From Bacterioplanes sanyensis (GTDB taxonomy: Bacteria; Pseudomonadota; Gammaproteobacteria; Pseudomonadales; Oceanobacteraceae): DNA of 64,000 nt. The notes under the pieces were generated by a model. The model was not told the DNA's origin. It saw only the letters and a program-made list of their open reading frames with translations, and did not search any database. Location: assembly GCF_014652515.1 (NCBI RefSeq), contig NZ_BMYY01000004.1:282480-346479 (forward strand), written 5' to 3'. Of this stretch, positions 36,110-46,320 are shown piece after piece. Made by a program: the position numbers and the translations under genes. Position 1 is the first letter of the stretch. Every line of letters starts with the position of its first letter.

Positions 36110-38890
36110 ATGAAGCAGTGGAGCATTCAAAACCAGATCCTAGTCTTGGCGCTATTGCCTGCGGTCTTGGTTTCTGTGCTGCTGGGGTTGTTTTTTGTTT
36201 GGGACCGCAGCCAAGCGCTGGATGATTTACTCGAACAGCGGGCCTTGGCCATGGCCAAACAACTGGCGCCGACCTGCGAATATGGGGTGATGACTGGCAA
36301 CACCGGCATTCTGCAAAATATTGCCAATAGCATGCTAGAAGAGCAGGATGTTCGCGCCGTCAGCATTTATAACCAGGACATCCATATTCTGGCTCATGCT
36401 GGTCCCAAAATGATGACTGAACGCATGGGTGGCACGCAGATGAATGAGCAGCTGCAGCTGCTGCGTACCGATGGCTCAGTGCGGGTACGCGCGCCCGTTT
36501 ATGCAGAACACCTCGTCATTCCCGACCAGGTATCTGATCAGTTTTATGCAGAAACAGACAGCACGCCTCCCAAGTTGCTAGGATGGGCAGAACTGGAGTT
36601 ATCCATCACCAACACGCAACTGGCGCAGTATCAGCACTTGGCCTCAGCGTTGGCAATGATCGCCTTTGCCCTGCTGAGCTGCATTCTCATTGCCGTGCGT
36701 ATCAGTCGCCAAGTGTCAGCCCCTCTGGCCAAAATTGTTGCCGCCATCGGCAAAATGGAAGATGGCAAACTAGAAACTCGTATACATATCGATAACGACG
36801 GCGAATATCAGCTGTTAGCCTCGGGTATCAACACCCTAGCCAGCGCCCTGCAACGCGCGAACACTGAGCATCAACAGAGCCTAGAGCAAGCCACCAAAGA
36901 CCTGCGGGAAACGCTAGATGAGCTCGAGGTACGCAACCATGAACTGGCCATCGATCGCGCCGAGGCCATCGAGGCTAGCCGAGTTAAATCGCAGTTTCTG
37001 GCCAATGTCAGCCATGAAATCCGCACGCCTCTCAACTCCATCATCGGCTTCAGCCAGTTCCTTGAACGTACACCGCTGACCTCGCACCAAATCGATACGC
37101 TCAAAAACATTCAAATCTCGTCCGCTGACTTACAACGGACCATTGATGATCTGCTGGATTACTCCAAAATCAGCGCCGGCAAGTTACCGCTAGAACGTGA
37201 AGCCTTTGGTTTGCGCGATGTGATCGACGAAGTCATGACCATGCTCGGCCCACAAGCGCAGAAGAAAGGTCTTGAATTACAGCAGTTGGTGTATTCAGAC
37301 GTACCTACATGCCTCAAGGGCGATGCTCTACGTTTAAAGCAAGTACTTACCAACCTAGTCTCTAACGCCGTGAAATTTACTGAGCATGGCAGCGTGACCC
37401 TGCAGGTCTCTACCCTTAAGCGCCAGCAACAGCGCGCGGTGCTTAAGTTTGAGATTCAAGATACTGGCATTGGTATGGATGATGAGCAGCTGTCGCGTTT
37501 GTTTCAGGCTTTTACTCAGGCCGATGCCAGCACCGCTCGGCGCTTCGGCGGCACTGGCTTGGGGCTGACCATCGCCCGCGCACTGGTTGAAGCCATGCAC
37601 GGTGACATTAAAGTCACCAGCGAGCCGGGCAAGGGCAGCCATTTCACCTTTCATATCGATATCGAACTGGCCAAGGGCAGCCCAGCGGCTACATTCGAGC
37701 CAGCGCCGCGCGTTGCCTTATATGAACCGCGCAACCTCAGCCGCTTGCATATCAGCAACCTGCTACAGCAGTGGCGAATCACTGTGATCGACATTACTGA
37801 GCGCCATCAGCTACCACAGTGGTTGAGTGATACGCCTCCGCAACCCGTTGATATTCTGCTGCTCGCCCAAGACAGCGGCCAGCCCCCACCAGAATGGCAG
37901 ACATGTACGACCCCTATTATTGCTCTGCTTAATAGCTTCCAAACCGTGGACCTAGAGCGCGCTGAACAGTCAGGTGCTTATGCAGCACTGAGCACACCTT
38001 GCTCCCACCGGCGCCTGTTGAGTGTGCTGCAGAGTGCGTTGACAGGTGAGCCTATAACAGATGCCGCGCCCCAAGAGCCTAGCGACGAGATCGGGCAATC
38101 TCTTGCTGTACCCACTGTGCTAGCGGTGGATGACAATGAAGCCAACCTCAAGTTAGTCACCATTTTGTTGCAAGAGCTCGGAGTCAATACTCTGGCTGCC
38201 CGCTCCGGCCGCCAGGCCATCGAGCTATGTCAACAGCAAAGCATCGACCTGATTTTTATGGACATTCAGATGCCAAGCATGAACGGCCTAGAAGCCAGCC
38301 AGGCCATTCGCCAACTACCGGGCAAGTCGCGCTTACCCATCGTTGCCCTGACCGCTCATGCCATGGCCGATGAAAAAGAAGCCTTGCTCAAAGCCGGTCT
38401 CAATGATTACCAAACCAAGCCCATCAGCCAACAGCAGTTGGCAGATAGCATCGCTCAATGGACGCGCTTTCGCGCCACTGTATCGGCATTCACACCCCGC
38501 AAAGTCGATAGCAACGACTGCGTCATGGATATCGACTCGGCCCTACGGGTCACCAATAATCGACCGGAATTAGCTGAGGAAATGTTTGCGATGCTGCTAA
38601 CCGCACTGCCTCGAGATCGCGACGCCATTGTTGAGCAATGGGAAGCTGAAGACTACGACGCCTTATTGGCAGCAGTACACCGCCTACATGGCGCTACACG
38701 CTATTGCGGCGTACCGTGCCTGCGCCAGGCACTAGACCAATTTGAGACCGCTATCAAAGCGGCTCGCTATGGCGAACTGGCCGACCACATGCGCCACAGC
38801 ATGCAGCAAATCGATCGCTTGCAGCAGTGGGCCAAGGATAACGACTGGCGCGAGCTACTGGCTCAAGCAGACACTACCGCGAAGGCCTGA
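36110..38890 (+). CDS. barA: BarA/GacS-type hybrid sensor histidine kinase
   Basis: The tripartite sensor that phosphorylates UvrY/GacA and so controls the Csr/Rsm small RNAs. Domains in order: membrane segment (LVLALLPAVLVSVLLGLFF), periplasmic region about 35-180, second membrane segment, HAMP about 195-250, HisKA with H302 (NVSHEIRTPLNS), ATPase with GTGLGLTIARALVEAM near 485, a degenerate receiver about 530-640, receiver with D718 (IFMDIQMPSMNG), and Hpt with H857 (VHRLHGATRYCG). 926 residues matches GacS. Its position beside cysM-rlmD-relA is conserved. The 3' end overlaps acpS by 28 bases, tail to tail. Confidence 0.95.
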   Translation: MKQWSIQNQILVLALLPAVLVSVLLGLFFVWDRSQALDDLLEQRALAMAKQLAPTCEYGVMTGNTGILQNIANSMLEEQDVRAVSIYNQDIHILAHAGPKMMTERMGGTQMNEQLQLLRTDGSVRVRAPVYAEHLVIPDQVSDQFYAETDSTPPKLLGWAELELSITNTQLAQYQHLASALAMIAFALLSCILIAVRISRQVSAPLAKIVAAIGKMEDGKLETRIHIDNDGEYQLLASGINTLASALQRANTEHQQSLEQATKDLRETLDELEVRNHELAIDRAEAIEASRVKSQFLANVSHEIRTPLNSIIGFSQFLERTPLTSHQIDTLKNIQISSADLQRTIDDLLDYSKISAGKLPLEREAFGLRDVIDEVMTMLGPQAQKKGLELQQLVYSDVPTCLKGDALRLKQVLTNLVSNAVKFTEHGSVTLQVSTLKRQQQRAVLKFEIQDTGIGMDDEQLSRLFQAFTQADASTARRFGGTGLGLTIARALVEAMHGDIKVTSEPGKGSHFTFHIDIELAKGSPAATFEPAPRVALYEPRNLSRLHISNLLQQWRITVIDITERHQLPQWLSDTPPQPVDILLLAQDSGQPPPEWQTCTTPIIALLNSFQTVDLERAEQSGAYAALSTPCSHRRLLSVLQSALTGEPITDAAPQEPSDEIGQSLAVPTVLAVDDNEANLKLVTILLQELGVNTLAARSGRQAIELCQQQSIDLIFMDIQMPSMNGLEASQAIRQLPGKSRLPIVALTAHAMADEKEALLKAGLNDYQTKPISQQQLADSIAQWTRFRATVSAFTPRKVDSNDCVMDIDSALRVTNNRPELAEEMFAMLLTALPRDRDAIVEQWEAEDYDALLAAVHRLHGATRYCGVPCLRQALDQFETAIKAARYGELADHMRHSMQQIDRLQQWAKDNDWRELLAQADTTAKA

Positions 38891-39258
38891 ACCCAGTGAC
38901 CCTCATCGGATAAGCTAACCCAAGCACGCTGGCCTTGCAGCTGCTGCAGGCGCTGTAAGGCTGCGCCCGACAGGGTCACTTGTGGCGCACCATCAGGAGC
39001 ACGCAATATTTGTAGCTGCTGGAAACCAACGCCCTTGGCAATTCCAGTGCCCAGCGCTTTGGCCAACGCTTCTTTAGCGGCAAACTGCTTGGCAACAAAG
39101 TTGAGCGACTGGTGCCGCTGGTACCAAAGCGCTTGCTCAGCCGGCGTCAGAAATCGCTCAATCAAACGCTGGCCACGGCGCTGATAGGCTTGCTCGATGC
39201 GACGCGCATCCAGCAAGTCGGTTCCTACTCCCACCACGCCAGGCCACAGTGCACTCAT
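38863..39258 (-). CDS. acpS: Holo-[acyl-carrier-protein] synthase
   Basis: Transfers 4'-phosphopantetheine from CoA to ACP. The two signature regions are [18 protein letters not shown] near the start and [20 protein letters not shown] around residues 55-75. 131 residues is usual. The start overlaps the pdxJ stop by four bases (ATGA). The C-terminus overlaps the convergent barA end by 28 bases. Confidence 0.95.
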   Translation of the reverse strand: MSALWPGVVGVGTDLLDARRIEQAYQRRGQRLIERFLTPAEQALWYQRHQSLNFVAKQFAAKEALAKALGTGIAKGVGFQQLQILRAPDGAPQVTLSGAALQRLQQLQGQRAWVSLSDEGHWVQAFAVVSA

Positions 39259-39989
39259 GGCCGCTTGAGCAAGGCGCGCATCTCTGCCACCGCCTGCGGT
39301 AGCCCAACAAACACGGCGTGAGCAATCAGGGCATGGCCAATGTTAAGCTCGTTCATGCCGTCGATGGCGGCAACCGGCTCAACATTATGCAGGTGCAGGC
39401 CGTGCCCAGCATTGACGATCAAGCCGGCACTGCGGGCATAAGCCGCTGCCTGACGTAGGCGCTCTAACTGTGCCCGCTGCTGCTGCTCCGTGGTCGCGTC
39501 GGCATAGGCGCCAGTGTGCAGTTCAATCACAGGGGCACCACAGCGCACGACGGCGTCGATCTGGCGTTCATCCGGGTCAATAAATAACGAAACCTCGCTG
39601 TCGATGGCAGCCAAGCGCTCTACCGCCGCTGCCACCTCGGCCTCCTGACTGGCGACATCCAGGCCGCCCTCGGTGGTCAGCTCTTCACGTTTTTCCGGCA
39701 CCAGACAACAGGCTTCGGGGGCTACCTCCTCGGCTAAGGTCAGCATGGCTTCGGTAATGGCCATTTCCAGATTCATGCGCGTCGTTAAGGTTTCTTTTAA
39801 CACGTACACGTCGCGCGTCTGAATGTGGCGGCGATCTTCGCGCGGATGAATGGTGATGCCATCGGCACCGGCCTGCTCCGCTAGCATGGCGGCCATCACA
39901 GGGTCTGGATAGCGGGTGCCGCGTGCCTGACGTAAGGTGGCGACGTGGTCGATGTTAACGCCCAACAGGACGCGATGAGGGTTCTTCAT
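39255..39989 (-). CDS. pdxJ: Pyridoxine 5'-phosphate synthase
   Basis: Condenses 1-deoxyxylulose-5-phosphate with 3-amino-2-oxopropyl phosphate in vitamin B6 synthesis. The N-terminus [23 protein letters not shown] and the active-site histidine/glutamate segments ([31 protein letters not shown]) are characteristic. 244 residues is normal. It overlaps the 3' end of recO by 35 bases and acpS by four. Confidence 0.97.
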   Translation of the reverse strand: MKNPHRVLLGVNIDHVATLRQARGTRYPDPVMAAMLAEQAGADGITIHPREDRRHIQTRDVYVLKETLTTRMNLEMAITEAMLTLAEEVAPEACCLVPEKREELTTEGGLDVASQEAEVAAAVERLAAIDSEVSLFIDPDERQIDAVVRCGAPVIELHTGAYADATTEQQQRAQLERLRQAAAYARSAGLIVNAGHGLHLHNVEPVAAIDGMNELNIGHALIAHAVFVGLPQAVAEMRALLKRP

Positions 39990-40650
39990 GTATTTCTCCC
40001 GCAGTAAAGGTGGCTGGCTGGCGACGCAAACTCTGGCTGACCAGCGGTCGCTGCAAATAAGGCATTAGCGCTGATTGCAAGGTCTGGCGCGCCATTTGCC
40101 ACAGCTCAGGCCGATGTGAGCCGTGAGCGTAATCCAGCAGCCACTGTCCAGCAACACCAGACTCGCTAAGCTGCCAGCCTGATTGCGGATAAAACTGATA
40201 ATGGCGCTTGGGGTTGATGGGACAGCGTTGATGATCAAGATGCCAGCTAAAGCCATAACCTAAACTCTGCAGCAAGGTTTGCTCAAACAAGCGCAACCAA
40301 GGCACTGCGAGGCTGCCGTCGGCAATGGCTTTCAGCGCTTCACTGTAAAGATCAAACAAAACCGATTGTGGATCGCGATCCGGCAATAATTGCACCAACA
40401 GTTCGGTCAAATATAAGCCGCAGGCAAGGCCATCATCTGACCACGGCGAGGCTTGCCACAGAGGTTGCTGCAAAAGCAGGCGAGGCCAGTCGCTGTCTGG
40501 TTGCCACTCCCCTTGGTATTGCACCAGCAAATCCGGCTGCATTCGCACCCCAGCCGTGAGCTGCAACCGACCATGGCTGCGACTAAAAACATCCAGCAGC
40601 CACTCCTGCTCACGCCACGGCTGTGCCTTGAGCAGCCAAAACAGCGTCAC
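39955..40650 (-). CDS. recO: DNA repair protein RecO
   Basis: RecO loads RecA with RecR and anneals SSB-coated strands. It has an N-terminal OB-fold ([23 protein letters not shown]) and a helical domain ([17 protein letters not shown] is the family marker). 231 residues, slightly short; no zinc-type cysteine set is seen, as in E. coli RecO. It starts with GTG inside a GTGA overlap with the era stop, and its end overlaps pdxJ. Confidence 0.92.
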   Translation of the reverse strand: MTLFWLLKAQPWREQEWLLDVFSRSHGRLQLTAGVRMQPDLLVQYQGEWQPDSDWPRLLLQQPLWQASPWSDDGLACGLYLTELLVQLLPDRDPQSVLFDLYSEALKAIADGSLAVPWLRLFEQTLLQSLGYGFSWHLDHQRCPINPKRHYQFYPQSGWQLSESGVAGQWLLDYAHGSHRPELWQMARQTLQSALMPYLQRPLVSQSLRRQPATFTAGEIHEEPSSRPVGR

Positions 40651-41537
40651 TGATCGTCGTAGCCCAAGCTACGTAAAGCACGCTCATCATCCGACCAGTT
40701 CGACTTCACTTTTACCCATAAATTGAGCATGACTTTGTTGTCGAACAGCACTTCCATATCTTTGCGCGCCTCCTCACCAATGCGTTTGAGGCGGTAACCG
40801 CCCTCACCGATGACGATACGCTTTTGCGACGAACGCTCCACCAGAATCAATGCACTGATTTCCAACAAGCGGCCATCGTGCTTAAATTCTTCAATCTCTA
40901 CCGTCATGGCATAAGGCAGTTCATCGCCTAACTGGCGCATGATTTTTTCACGCACCAGCTCTGCCGCCAAAAAGCGCGAGCTGCGGTCGGTAATCTGATC
41001 TTCCGGATAAAAGTGCATATTTTCCGGCATATAGCTGGCAATCAGATTTTCTAGGCGATCAATGTTATGGCCAGTTTTGGCGCTCAGCGGAATGATCTGA
41101 TCAAAGGGGTGGCGATCGTTCAGCTCTTGCAAATAAGGCAACAGCTCGTCTTTTTCACGCACAAAATCCACTTTATTGACCGCCAACACAATCGGCGCAC
41201 GTTGTTGCTTAATGGTTTGCAACACCATTTCGTCTTCTTCCGTCCAGCGCATGCGATCGACCATCATCACCACTAAATCCACGTCTTTAACAGCCGTAGT
41301 CGCGGCGCGGTTCATGAAGCGGTTAATGGCTTTATCGTGATGCTGGTGAATACCTGGGGTGTCGACATACACCACTTGCAGGTTCTCTTCAGTTTTAATA
41401 CCCACCACTTGGTGGCGCGTGGTTTGAGGTTTGCGTGATGTTATAGAAAGCTTTTGCCCCAAAATACGGTTCAGCAAGGTGGATTTGCCCACATTAGGGC
41501 GACCGACGATGGCGACAAAGCCACTGCGTTCACTCAT
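40647..41537 (-). CDS. era: GTPase Era
   Basis: Era matures the 30S subunit by binding the 3' end of 16S rRNA. The G domain has [17 protein letters not shown] and NKVD, and the C-terminal KH domain ends [19 protein letters not shown] with [19 protein letters not shown]. 296 residues is normal. The ATG overlaps the rnc stop by four bases, the standard rnc-era coupling. Confidence 0.98.
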   Translation of the reverse strand: MSERSGFVAIVGRPNVGKSTLLNRILGQKLSITSRKPQTTRHQVVGIKTEENLQVVYVDTPGIHQHHDKAINRFMNRAATTAVKDVDLVVMMVDRMRWTEEDEMVLQTIKQQRAPIVLAVNKVDFVREKDELLPYLQELNDRHPFDQIIPLSAKTGHNIDRLENLIASYMPENMHFYPEDQITDRSSRFLAAELVREKIMRQLGDELPYAMTVEIEEFKHDGRLLEISALILVERSSQKRIVIGEGGYRLKRIGEEARKDMEVLFDNKVMLNLWVKVKSNWSDDERALRSLGYDDQ

Positions 41538-42232
41538 GCGCTTTCCTCCTTACCTGAACTCAAATTGAGTTGCTCCAACACTAGCCCTGCGGCCGCTTGC
41601 TCAGCATGGCGGCGGCTGTTGCCCGTCGCTACGGCTGGTGCCGATAGCTCTGGCACACTGCAACTGACGGTAAAGACTTGCTCATTGGTCGGGCCCACCA
41701 CGGACTGAACGTCGTAGACAGGTAAGCGCAAGCGATGCTTTTGCTGATACTCTTGCAGCCGAGTTTTGGCGTCTTTCACCGGATCTTCAAGCGTCAGATC
41801 CTGCAAGCGTTGAGCAAACCAAGCCAATACCACCTCACGCGTCGGCTCTAGGCCACTTTCCATGTAAATAGCACCGATCAAGGCTTCAACCGTATCTGCC
41901 AGAATCGACTCGCGTCGGTGCTCACCGCTTTTAAGCACGCTGCTGCCAAGAATAAGAAACTCTCCCAGCTGAAACTCTCGTGCGATTGCGGCCAACGTTT
42001 TGCCGCGCACCAGCTGCGAGCGCAAGCGCGTGAGCTTGCCTTCTTTCGCTTGCGGAAAGCGCTTAAACAGCGCTTCAGAAATAATCAGGCTGAGAATAGA
42101 GTCGCCTAGAAATTCCAAGCGTTCGTTGTTTTGCCCGCCTTTACTGCGATGGGTCAAGGCCAGGGTGGCTAACTGCTCATCGGCAAATTCATAGCCAAGA
42201 CGCTGGCCCAGTTTTAACAGAGGATCATTCAC
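41534..42232 (-). CDS. rnc: Ribonuclease III
   Basis: Cleaves double-stranded RNA in rRNA and mRNA processing. The catalytic signature is [17 protein letters not shown], with the second acidic site in [17 protein letters not shown]-terminal dsRNA-binding domain covers about residues 150-225 ([20 protein letters not shown]). 232 residues is usual. It overlaps the DUF4845 gene upstream and era downstream, four bases each. Confidence 0.98.
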   Translation of the reverse strand: MNDPLLKLGQRLGYEFADEQLATLALTHRSKGGQNNERLEFLGDSILSLIISEALFKRFPQAKEGKLTRLRSQLVRGKTLAAIAREFQLGEFLILGSSVLKSGEHRRESILADTVEALIGAIYMESGLEPTREVVLAWFAQRLQDLTLEDPVKDAKTRLQEYQQKHRLRLPVYDVQSVVGPTNEQVFTVSCSVPELSAPAVATGNSRRHAEQAAAGLVLEQLNLSSGKEESA

Positions 42233-42597
42233 CGTTCAAACACCACTTCATGCTGAAAGCGGGTAACCAGATCGATATTGGACATCACATTATCACGACG
42301 CTCATAGGGCCAGCGCAGGGTAATGGTGTCACGCGTGCGATCGATCTCGAGGGTTTCAAGAGGAATGTTAAGATTGTTGAAACGTAAACGTTCCTCTAAC
42401 AAATTACGGATTTCCCGATTGGTGCTTTTTCCCTCGATGTCTCCATTTTTTTCGATGGTCTCCAATACCTGCTGAAGCATTCGATCATCAAAATACATTG
42501 GAAACAGGGCAATCCCCACACGGGCAGCAACAATTACCACCAATATGATTACCAATATGGAGGGCATGGACAGCCCACGTTGTCTTTTCATCATCAT
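42229..42597 (-). CDS. DUF4845 pilin-like membrane protein
   Basis: 122 residues with a short basic N-terminus, a GLS motif and one hydrophobic helix ([20 protein letters not shown]), reminiscent of type IV pilin leaders, then a small soluble domain. The family is found between lepB and rnc in Pseudomonas and relatives, with unknown function. Three consecutive ATGs open the frame; the first forms ATGA with the lepA stop. lepB, normally just upstream, is absent here. The protein ends overlapping rnc. Confidence 0.88.
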   Translation of the reverse strand: MMMKRQRGLSMPSILVIILVVIVAARVGIALFPMYFDDRMLQQVLETIEKNGDIEGKSTNREIRNLLEERLRFNNLNIPLETLEIDRTRDTITLRWPYERRDNVMSNIDLVTRFQHEVVFER

Positions 42598-44393
42598 TCT
42601 TTCACCTGTAGTACCGCGAGGAAGGCAGATTGTGGAATTTCCACACTACCAATCTGCTTCATGCGCTTTTTGCCTTCTTTTTGTTTCTGTAGCAGTTTTT
42701 TCTTACGGCTAACATCACCACCGTAGCACTTTGCCGTCACATTTTTACGTAACGCCTTCACATTCGTGCGTGCCACTACTTGGTTCCCGACTGCCGCCTG
42801 AATGGCTACGTCAAACATTTGGCGAGGAATTAACTCTTTCATTTTTTCTGCCAGGGCAGCGCCACGGCGACGAACATTATCGCGGTGCATAATCACCGCC
42901 AGCGCATCAACTCGATCGCCATTCACCAGCACATCCAAGCGCACCAAAGGGGCTTCTTGAAAGCGGACGAAATTGTAGTCAAGGGATGCAAAACCGCGAC
43001 TGGCAGATTTAATACGGTCAAAGAAGTCCATGACGACTTCCGCCATTGGCAGCTCGTAGCGCAACGACACCTGATTGCCAGTGTATTGCATATCCACCTG
43101 CACGCCGCGCTTCTCCACACACAGAGAAATAACGTTACCCAGGTACTCTTCCGGCACCAGAATGTTGGCTTCGCAAATGGGCTCACGCATTTCTTCAATG
43201 CTGCCAACATCGGGCAGTTTGGATGGGTTATCCACCTCCAACAGCTCGCCTTTTTTGGTAGTAACTTCATAAATCACCGTCGGCGCCGTGGTTATCAGAT
43301 CGAGGTCGTATTCGCGCTCCAACCGCTCCTGAATAATTTCCATATGCAGCATGCCCAAGAAGCCACAGCGAAAACCAAAGCCCAATGCATCGGATGACTC
43401 CGGTTCATAAAACAGCGAAGCATCGTTCAGTGACAGCTTCTCTAACGCATCGCGGAAATTTTCATAGTCATCGGAGCTAACTGGGAACAAGCCGGCATAA
43501 ACTTGCGGTTTGACTTTCTGGAAGCCGGGCAAAGAAGGGGTGTCTTTTTCTTTGGCGGCCACAATGGTGTCCCCCACGGGCGCGCCGTGAATGTCTTTGA
43601 TGCCCGCCACCATGTAGCCGACCTCACCTGTGCCTAACCGACCGGTTTCCTTGCGTTTCGGGGTAAAAATACCAATGCCATCTGCCCCGTGATCACGCCC
43701 CGTCGATTTGATATGAATCTTATCGCCCTTTTTGATCGAGCCACTTTTTACCCGAATCAAAGACACAACGCCTAAATAGGAATCGAACCAAGAGTCAATA
43801 ATCAGCGCCTGCAATGGGCCGTCTGGGTCGCCTTCCGGCGGTGGAATATTGGCCACCAGATCTTCCAGCACGTCCTCAATGTTCAAGCCGCTTTTGGCAC
43901 TGCAGCGCACGGCTTCGAGGGCATCGATACCGATAATGTCTTCAATTTCTTGAGCAACTTTATCTGGGTCTGCCTGTGGCAAGTCCATTTTGTTGAGCAC
44001 TGGACGTACTTCCAAGCCCATATCAATCGCAGTGTAACAGTTGGCCACCGACTGAGCTTCAACGCCCTGTGCCGCATCGACCACCAACAAAGCACCTTCA
44101 CAGGCCGCCAATGAGCGCGACACTTCATAGCTGAAGTCCACGTGCCCAGGCGTATCAATAAAGTTGAGCTGATAGGTCTTACCGTCACGGGCGGTGTAGT
44201 CAAGGGTCACACTTTGCGCCTTGATGGTGATGCCGCGCTCGCGCTCGATATCCATGGAATCCAGCACCTGCTGCTGCATTTCACGATCGGACAAACCGCC
44301 GCAGACCTGAATGAAACGATCCGACAAAGTGGACTTGCCATGGTCGATATGGGCAATGATGGAGAAGTTGCGAATGTGGTCCAGCTGGCTCAC
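42594..44393 (-). CDS. lepA: Elongation factor 4 (LepA)
   Basis: A ribosomal back-translocase/initiation-related GTPase. The P-loop is [13 protein letters not shown], with DTPGHVDF and NKMDLPQA. The EF-G-like domains and the LepA-specific C-terminal domain ([23 protein letters not shown]) follow. 599 residues is exact for the family. It is directly followed by the DUF4845 gene, with no lepB between. Confidence 0.98.
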   Translation of the reverse strand: MSQLDHIRNFSIIAHIDHGKSTLSDRFIQVCGGLSDREMQQQVLDSMDIERERGITIKAQSVTLDYTARDGKTYQLNFIDTPGHVDFSYEVSRSLAACEGALLVVDAAQGVEAQSVANCYTAIDMGLEVRPVLNKMDLPQADPDKVAQEIEDIIGIDALEAVRCSAKSGLNIEDVLEDLVANIPPPEGDPDGPLQALIIDSWFDSYLGVVSLIRVKSGSIKKGDKIHIKSTGRDHGADGIGIFTPKRKETGRLGTGEVGYMVAGIKDIHGAPVGDTIVAAKEKDTPSLPGFQKVKPQVYAGLFPVSSDDYENFRDALEKLSLNDASLFYEPESSDALGFGFRCGFLGMLHMEIIQERLEREYDLDLITTAPTVIYEVTTKKGELLEVDNPSKLPDVGSIEEMREPICEANILVPEEYLGNVISLCVEKRGVQVDMQYTGNQVSLRYELPMAEVVMDFFDRIKSASRGFASLDYNFVRFQEAPLVRLDVLVNGDRVDALAVIMHRDNVRRRGAALAEKMKELIPRQMFDVAIQAAVGNQVVARTNVKALRKNVTAKCYGGDVSRKKKLLQKQKEGKKRMKQIGSVEIPQSAFLAVLQVKE

Positions 44394-44456
44394 AGAGTAA
44401 CCCGACTATTGTTGAAATGGGCGGGAATTTTACTGCAAAGCCAGCCAGATGGCTAT

Positions 44457-44480
44457 GTGGCCGACGCGGCTGCCGGCCAC
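44457..44480 (-). terminator. Stem-loop between mucD and lepA
   Basis: GTGGCCG and CGGCCAC form a perfect 7-bp stem around 10 bases, just past the mucD stop. No T-run follows on the minus strand, so it may only reduce read-through into lepA. Termination is a weak inference. Confidence 0.35.
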
Positions 44481-44489
44481 CATTGACGT

Positions 44490-45878
44490 TTAGTCATTCA
44501 CTTGCAGGGCAACGAACATGGCCGAACCACGGCGCACAATGCGTACTGGAACACTGCGGTTGCTTGGCAGCTCTTTGACGATGCGGTGGAAATCGTCCAC
44601 TGAGCGCACCGGCTGGCCATTGAGCATGGTGATGACATCGCCATTGATCAGGCCCGCCATCGATGCTGGGCCGCGTTGAATTTGCTTGATGACCACGCCG
44701 TCACCGTCGCGTTTGCGACGCGCATCACTGAGCTCGGCCACCAGCACACCTAGGCGATTACTGAACTGCTCATCTGGGCCATTGGCGGACGCCAGTTCAG
44801 CACCATCACCGTCGGGCAACACACCGATTTCAACTTCCAGATTTTTGCGTTTACCGTTGCGAACAACGCGCACATCGGCCTCGGTGCCTGGTTTGACTCG
44901 CCCTACTTGATGCGGCAGATCCGACGACAGTTGGATTGGGTTGCCATTAAAGTGGGTAATGATGTCACCATTTTGCAAGCCCGCCTCTTCAGCAGGGCTG
45001 CCAGGCACCACCTGCGCCACCAACGCACCCGCAGCTTTATCCAAACCAAAGGACTCGGCGAGGTCTTTATTCACTTCCTGAATCACGACACCCAACCAGC
45101 CGCGACTGACTTTGCCGCGCTCTTTCAACTGCTCAGCCACATTCATGGCAACGTTGATGGGAATAGCAAACGACACGCCCATAAAACCGCCTGAGCGGGT
45201 ATAAATTTGCGAGTTAATGCCCACTACCTCACCGTCGAGATTAAACAGCGGCCCACCCGAGTTGCCCGGGTTAATGGCAACATCGGTCTGAATAAAGGGC
45301 ACGTAATTTTCACGCGGCAAACTGCGGCCTTTAGCACTGACAATGCCAGCGGTAACGGAGTAATCAAAGCCGAACGGTGAGCCAATCGCGACCACCCATT
45401 CGCCGACTTCGAGCTTGTCTGAGTTACCTAGCTCAACCGTGGGCAAATCATCGGCCTCCACCTTCAATACCGCCAAATCAGAGCTGGGATCGGCACCAAT
45501 CAAAGTGGCGTCGAGCTCGCGCCGATCATTAAGACGCACGATGATTTCATCGGCTCCCTGCACGACGTGATTATTCGTCAAAATGTAGCCATCTTTGGAA
45601 ACGATAAAACCCGAACCCAATGACGACTGCTCTTGCTGGCCACGTGGCATGGGCGCACCGAAAAAGTGACGGAAAATTTCCGGCACATCGTCGGGCAAGC
45701 CATAGCGGCGCATAGAATTAGATTGATGTTGCACAGTGGAAATGTTCACCACCGCCGGTGATGTTTCTTTCACTAGGTCACGAAAATCTGGCAATGACGC
45801 CTTAGCTGACACACTCAGCGCCATCAACCAGAACAACACTAAGGCCCCAACAGGGCGAATCGACTTAACAAGAATCAT
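44490..45878 (-). CDS. mucD: Periplasmic serine protease MucD/DegP
   Basis: A trypsin-fold HtrA protease and chaperone for misfolded envelope proteins. A signal peptide is visible (LFWLMALSVSAKA). The triad is His in ILTNNHVV, Asp in SSDLAVLKV and Ser in NPGNSGGPLFN. Two PDZ domains follow (about 270-355 and 375-460). It closes the rpoE-rseABC cluster as in Pseudomonas, where it restrains AlgU activation. 462 residues is typical. Confidence 0.97.
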   Translation of the reverse strand: MILVKSIRPVGALVLFWLMALSVSAKASLPDFRDLVKETSPAVVNISTVQHQSNSMRRYGLPDDVPEIFRHFFGAPMPRGQQEQSSLGSGFIVSKDGYILTNNHVVQGADEIIVRLNDRRELDATLIGADPSSDLAVLKVEADDLPTVELGNSDKLEVGEWVVAIGSPFGFDYSVTAGIVSAKGRSLPRENYVPFIQTDVAINPGNSGGPLFNLDGEVVGINSQIYTRSGGFMGVSFAIPINVAMNVAEQLKERGKVSRGWLGVVIQEVNKDLAESFGLDKAAGALVAQVVPGSPAEEAGLQNGDIITHFNGNPIQLSSDLPHQVGRVKPGTEADVRVVRNGKRKNLEVEIGVLPDGDGAELASANGPDEQFSNRLGVLVAELSDARRKRDGDGVVIKQIQRGPASMAGLINGDVITMLNGQPVRSVDDFHRIVKELPSNRSVPVRIVRRGSAMFVALQVND

Positions 45879-45894
45879 GGATATCCCTCTAAAG

Positions 45895-46320
45895 CTAACG
45901 AAGTAAATGCTCTTGCGCGACTATCGATGGCGTCCAGTTATGGGCGAAACGTCGCGCCAATTGCCTAGATGCCAAAAAACCTAAAGCCAAACCCAGTACA
46001 GCAGCCAACACGCTGGCCAACTCACCTAAGCCACCAGTTAAAATGGCTGCCACTAACATGCAAAGCAAGGGCAGGACGTACATCACCAGCGCGCTGGTTG
46101 CCAAACCGCCCGCAGGCAGTTGCAGCATAACGTCATCGCCCGGATGCAATGCGTGCCCTTCGCAGGCAACCCATAACTTCATCGGCCGCCCCAAATCAGA
46201 CAGTGCTTTTTGCCCGCAACCACTGCGAGCTTGGCAACTGCCACAACTGCTGCGCTGCACAGCCTCCACCCAAACACCGCTAGGCTCTATGGCGACCACT
46301 CGGGCTTGCTCTACATTCAT
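45895..46320 (-). CDS. rseC: RseC/MucC family envelope-stress regulator
   Basis: A small inner-membrane protein of the sigma-E operon. The N-terminal cysteine cluster is SCGSCQARSGCG, followed by two membrane segments (LVMYVLPLLCMLVAAILTG and ASVLAAVLGLALGFLAS). I place the start at 46320, where AGGAG is seven bases upstream and ATGA overlaps the rseB stop. An upstream in-frame start at 46341 is less likely. The exact biochemical role is unclear in the family. Confidence 0.92.
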   Translation of the reverse strand: MNVEQARVVAIEPSGVWVEAVQRSSCGSCQARSGCGQKALSDLGRPMKLWVACEGHALHPGDDVMLQLPAGGLATSALVMYVLPLLCMLVAAILTGGLGELASVLAAVLGLALGFLASRQLARRFAHNWTPSIVAQEHLLR

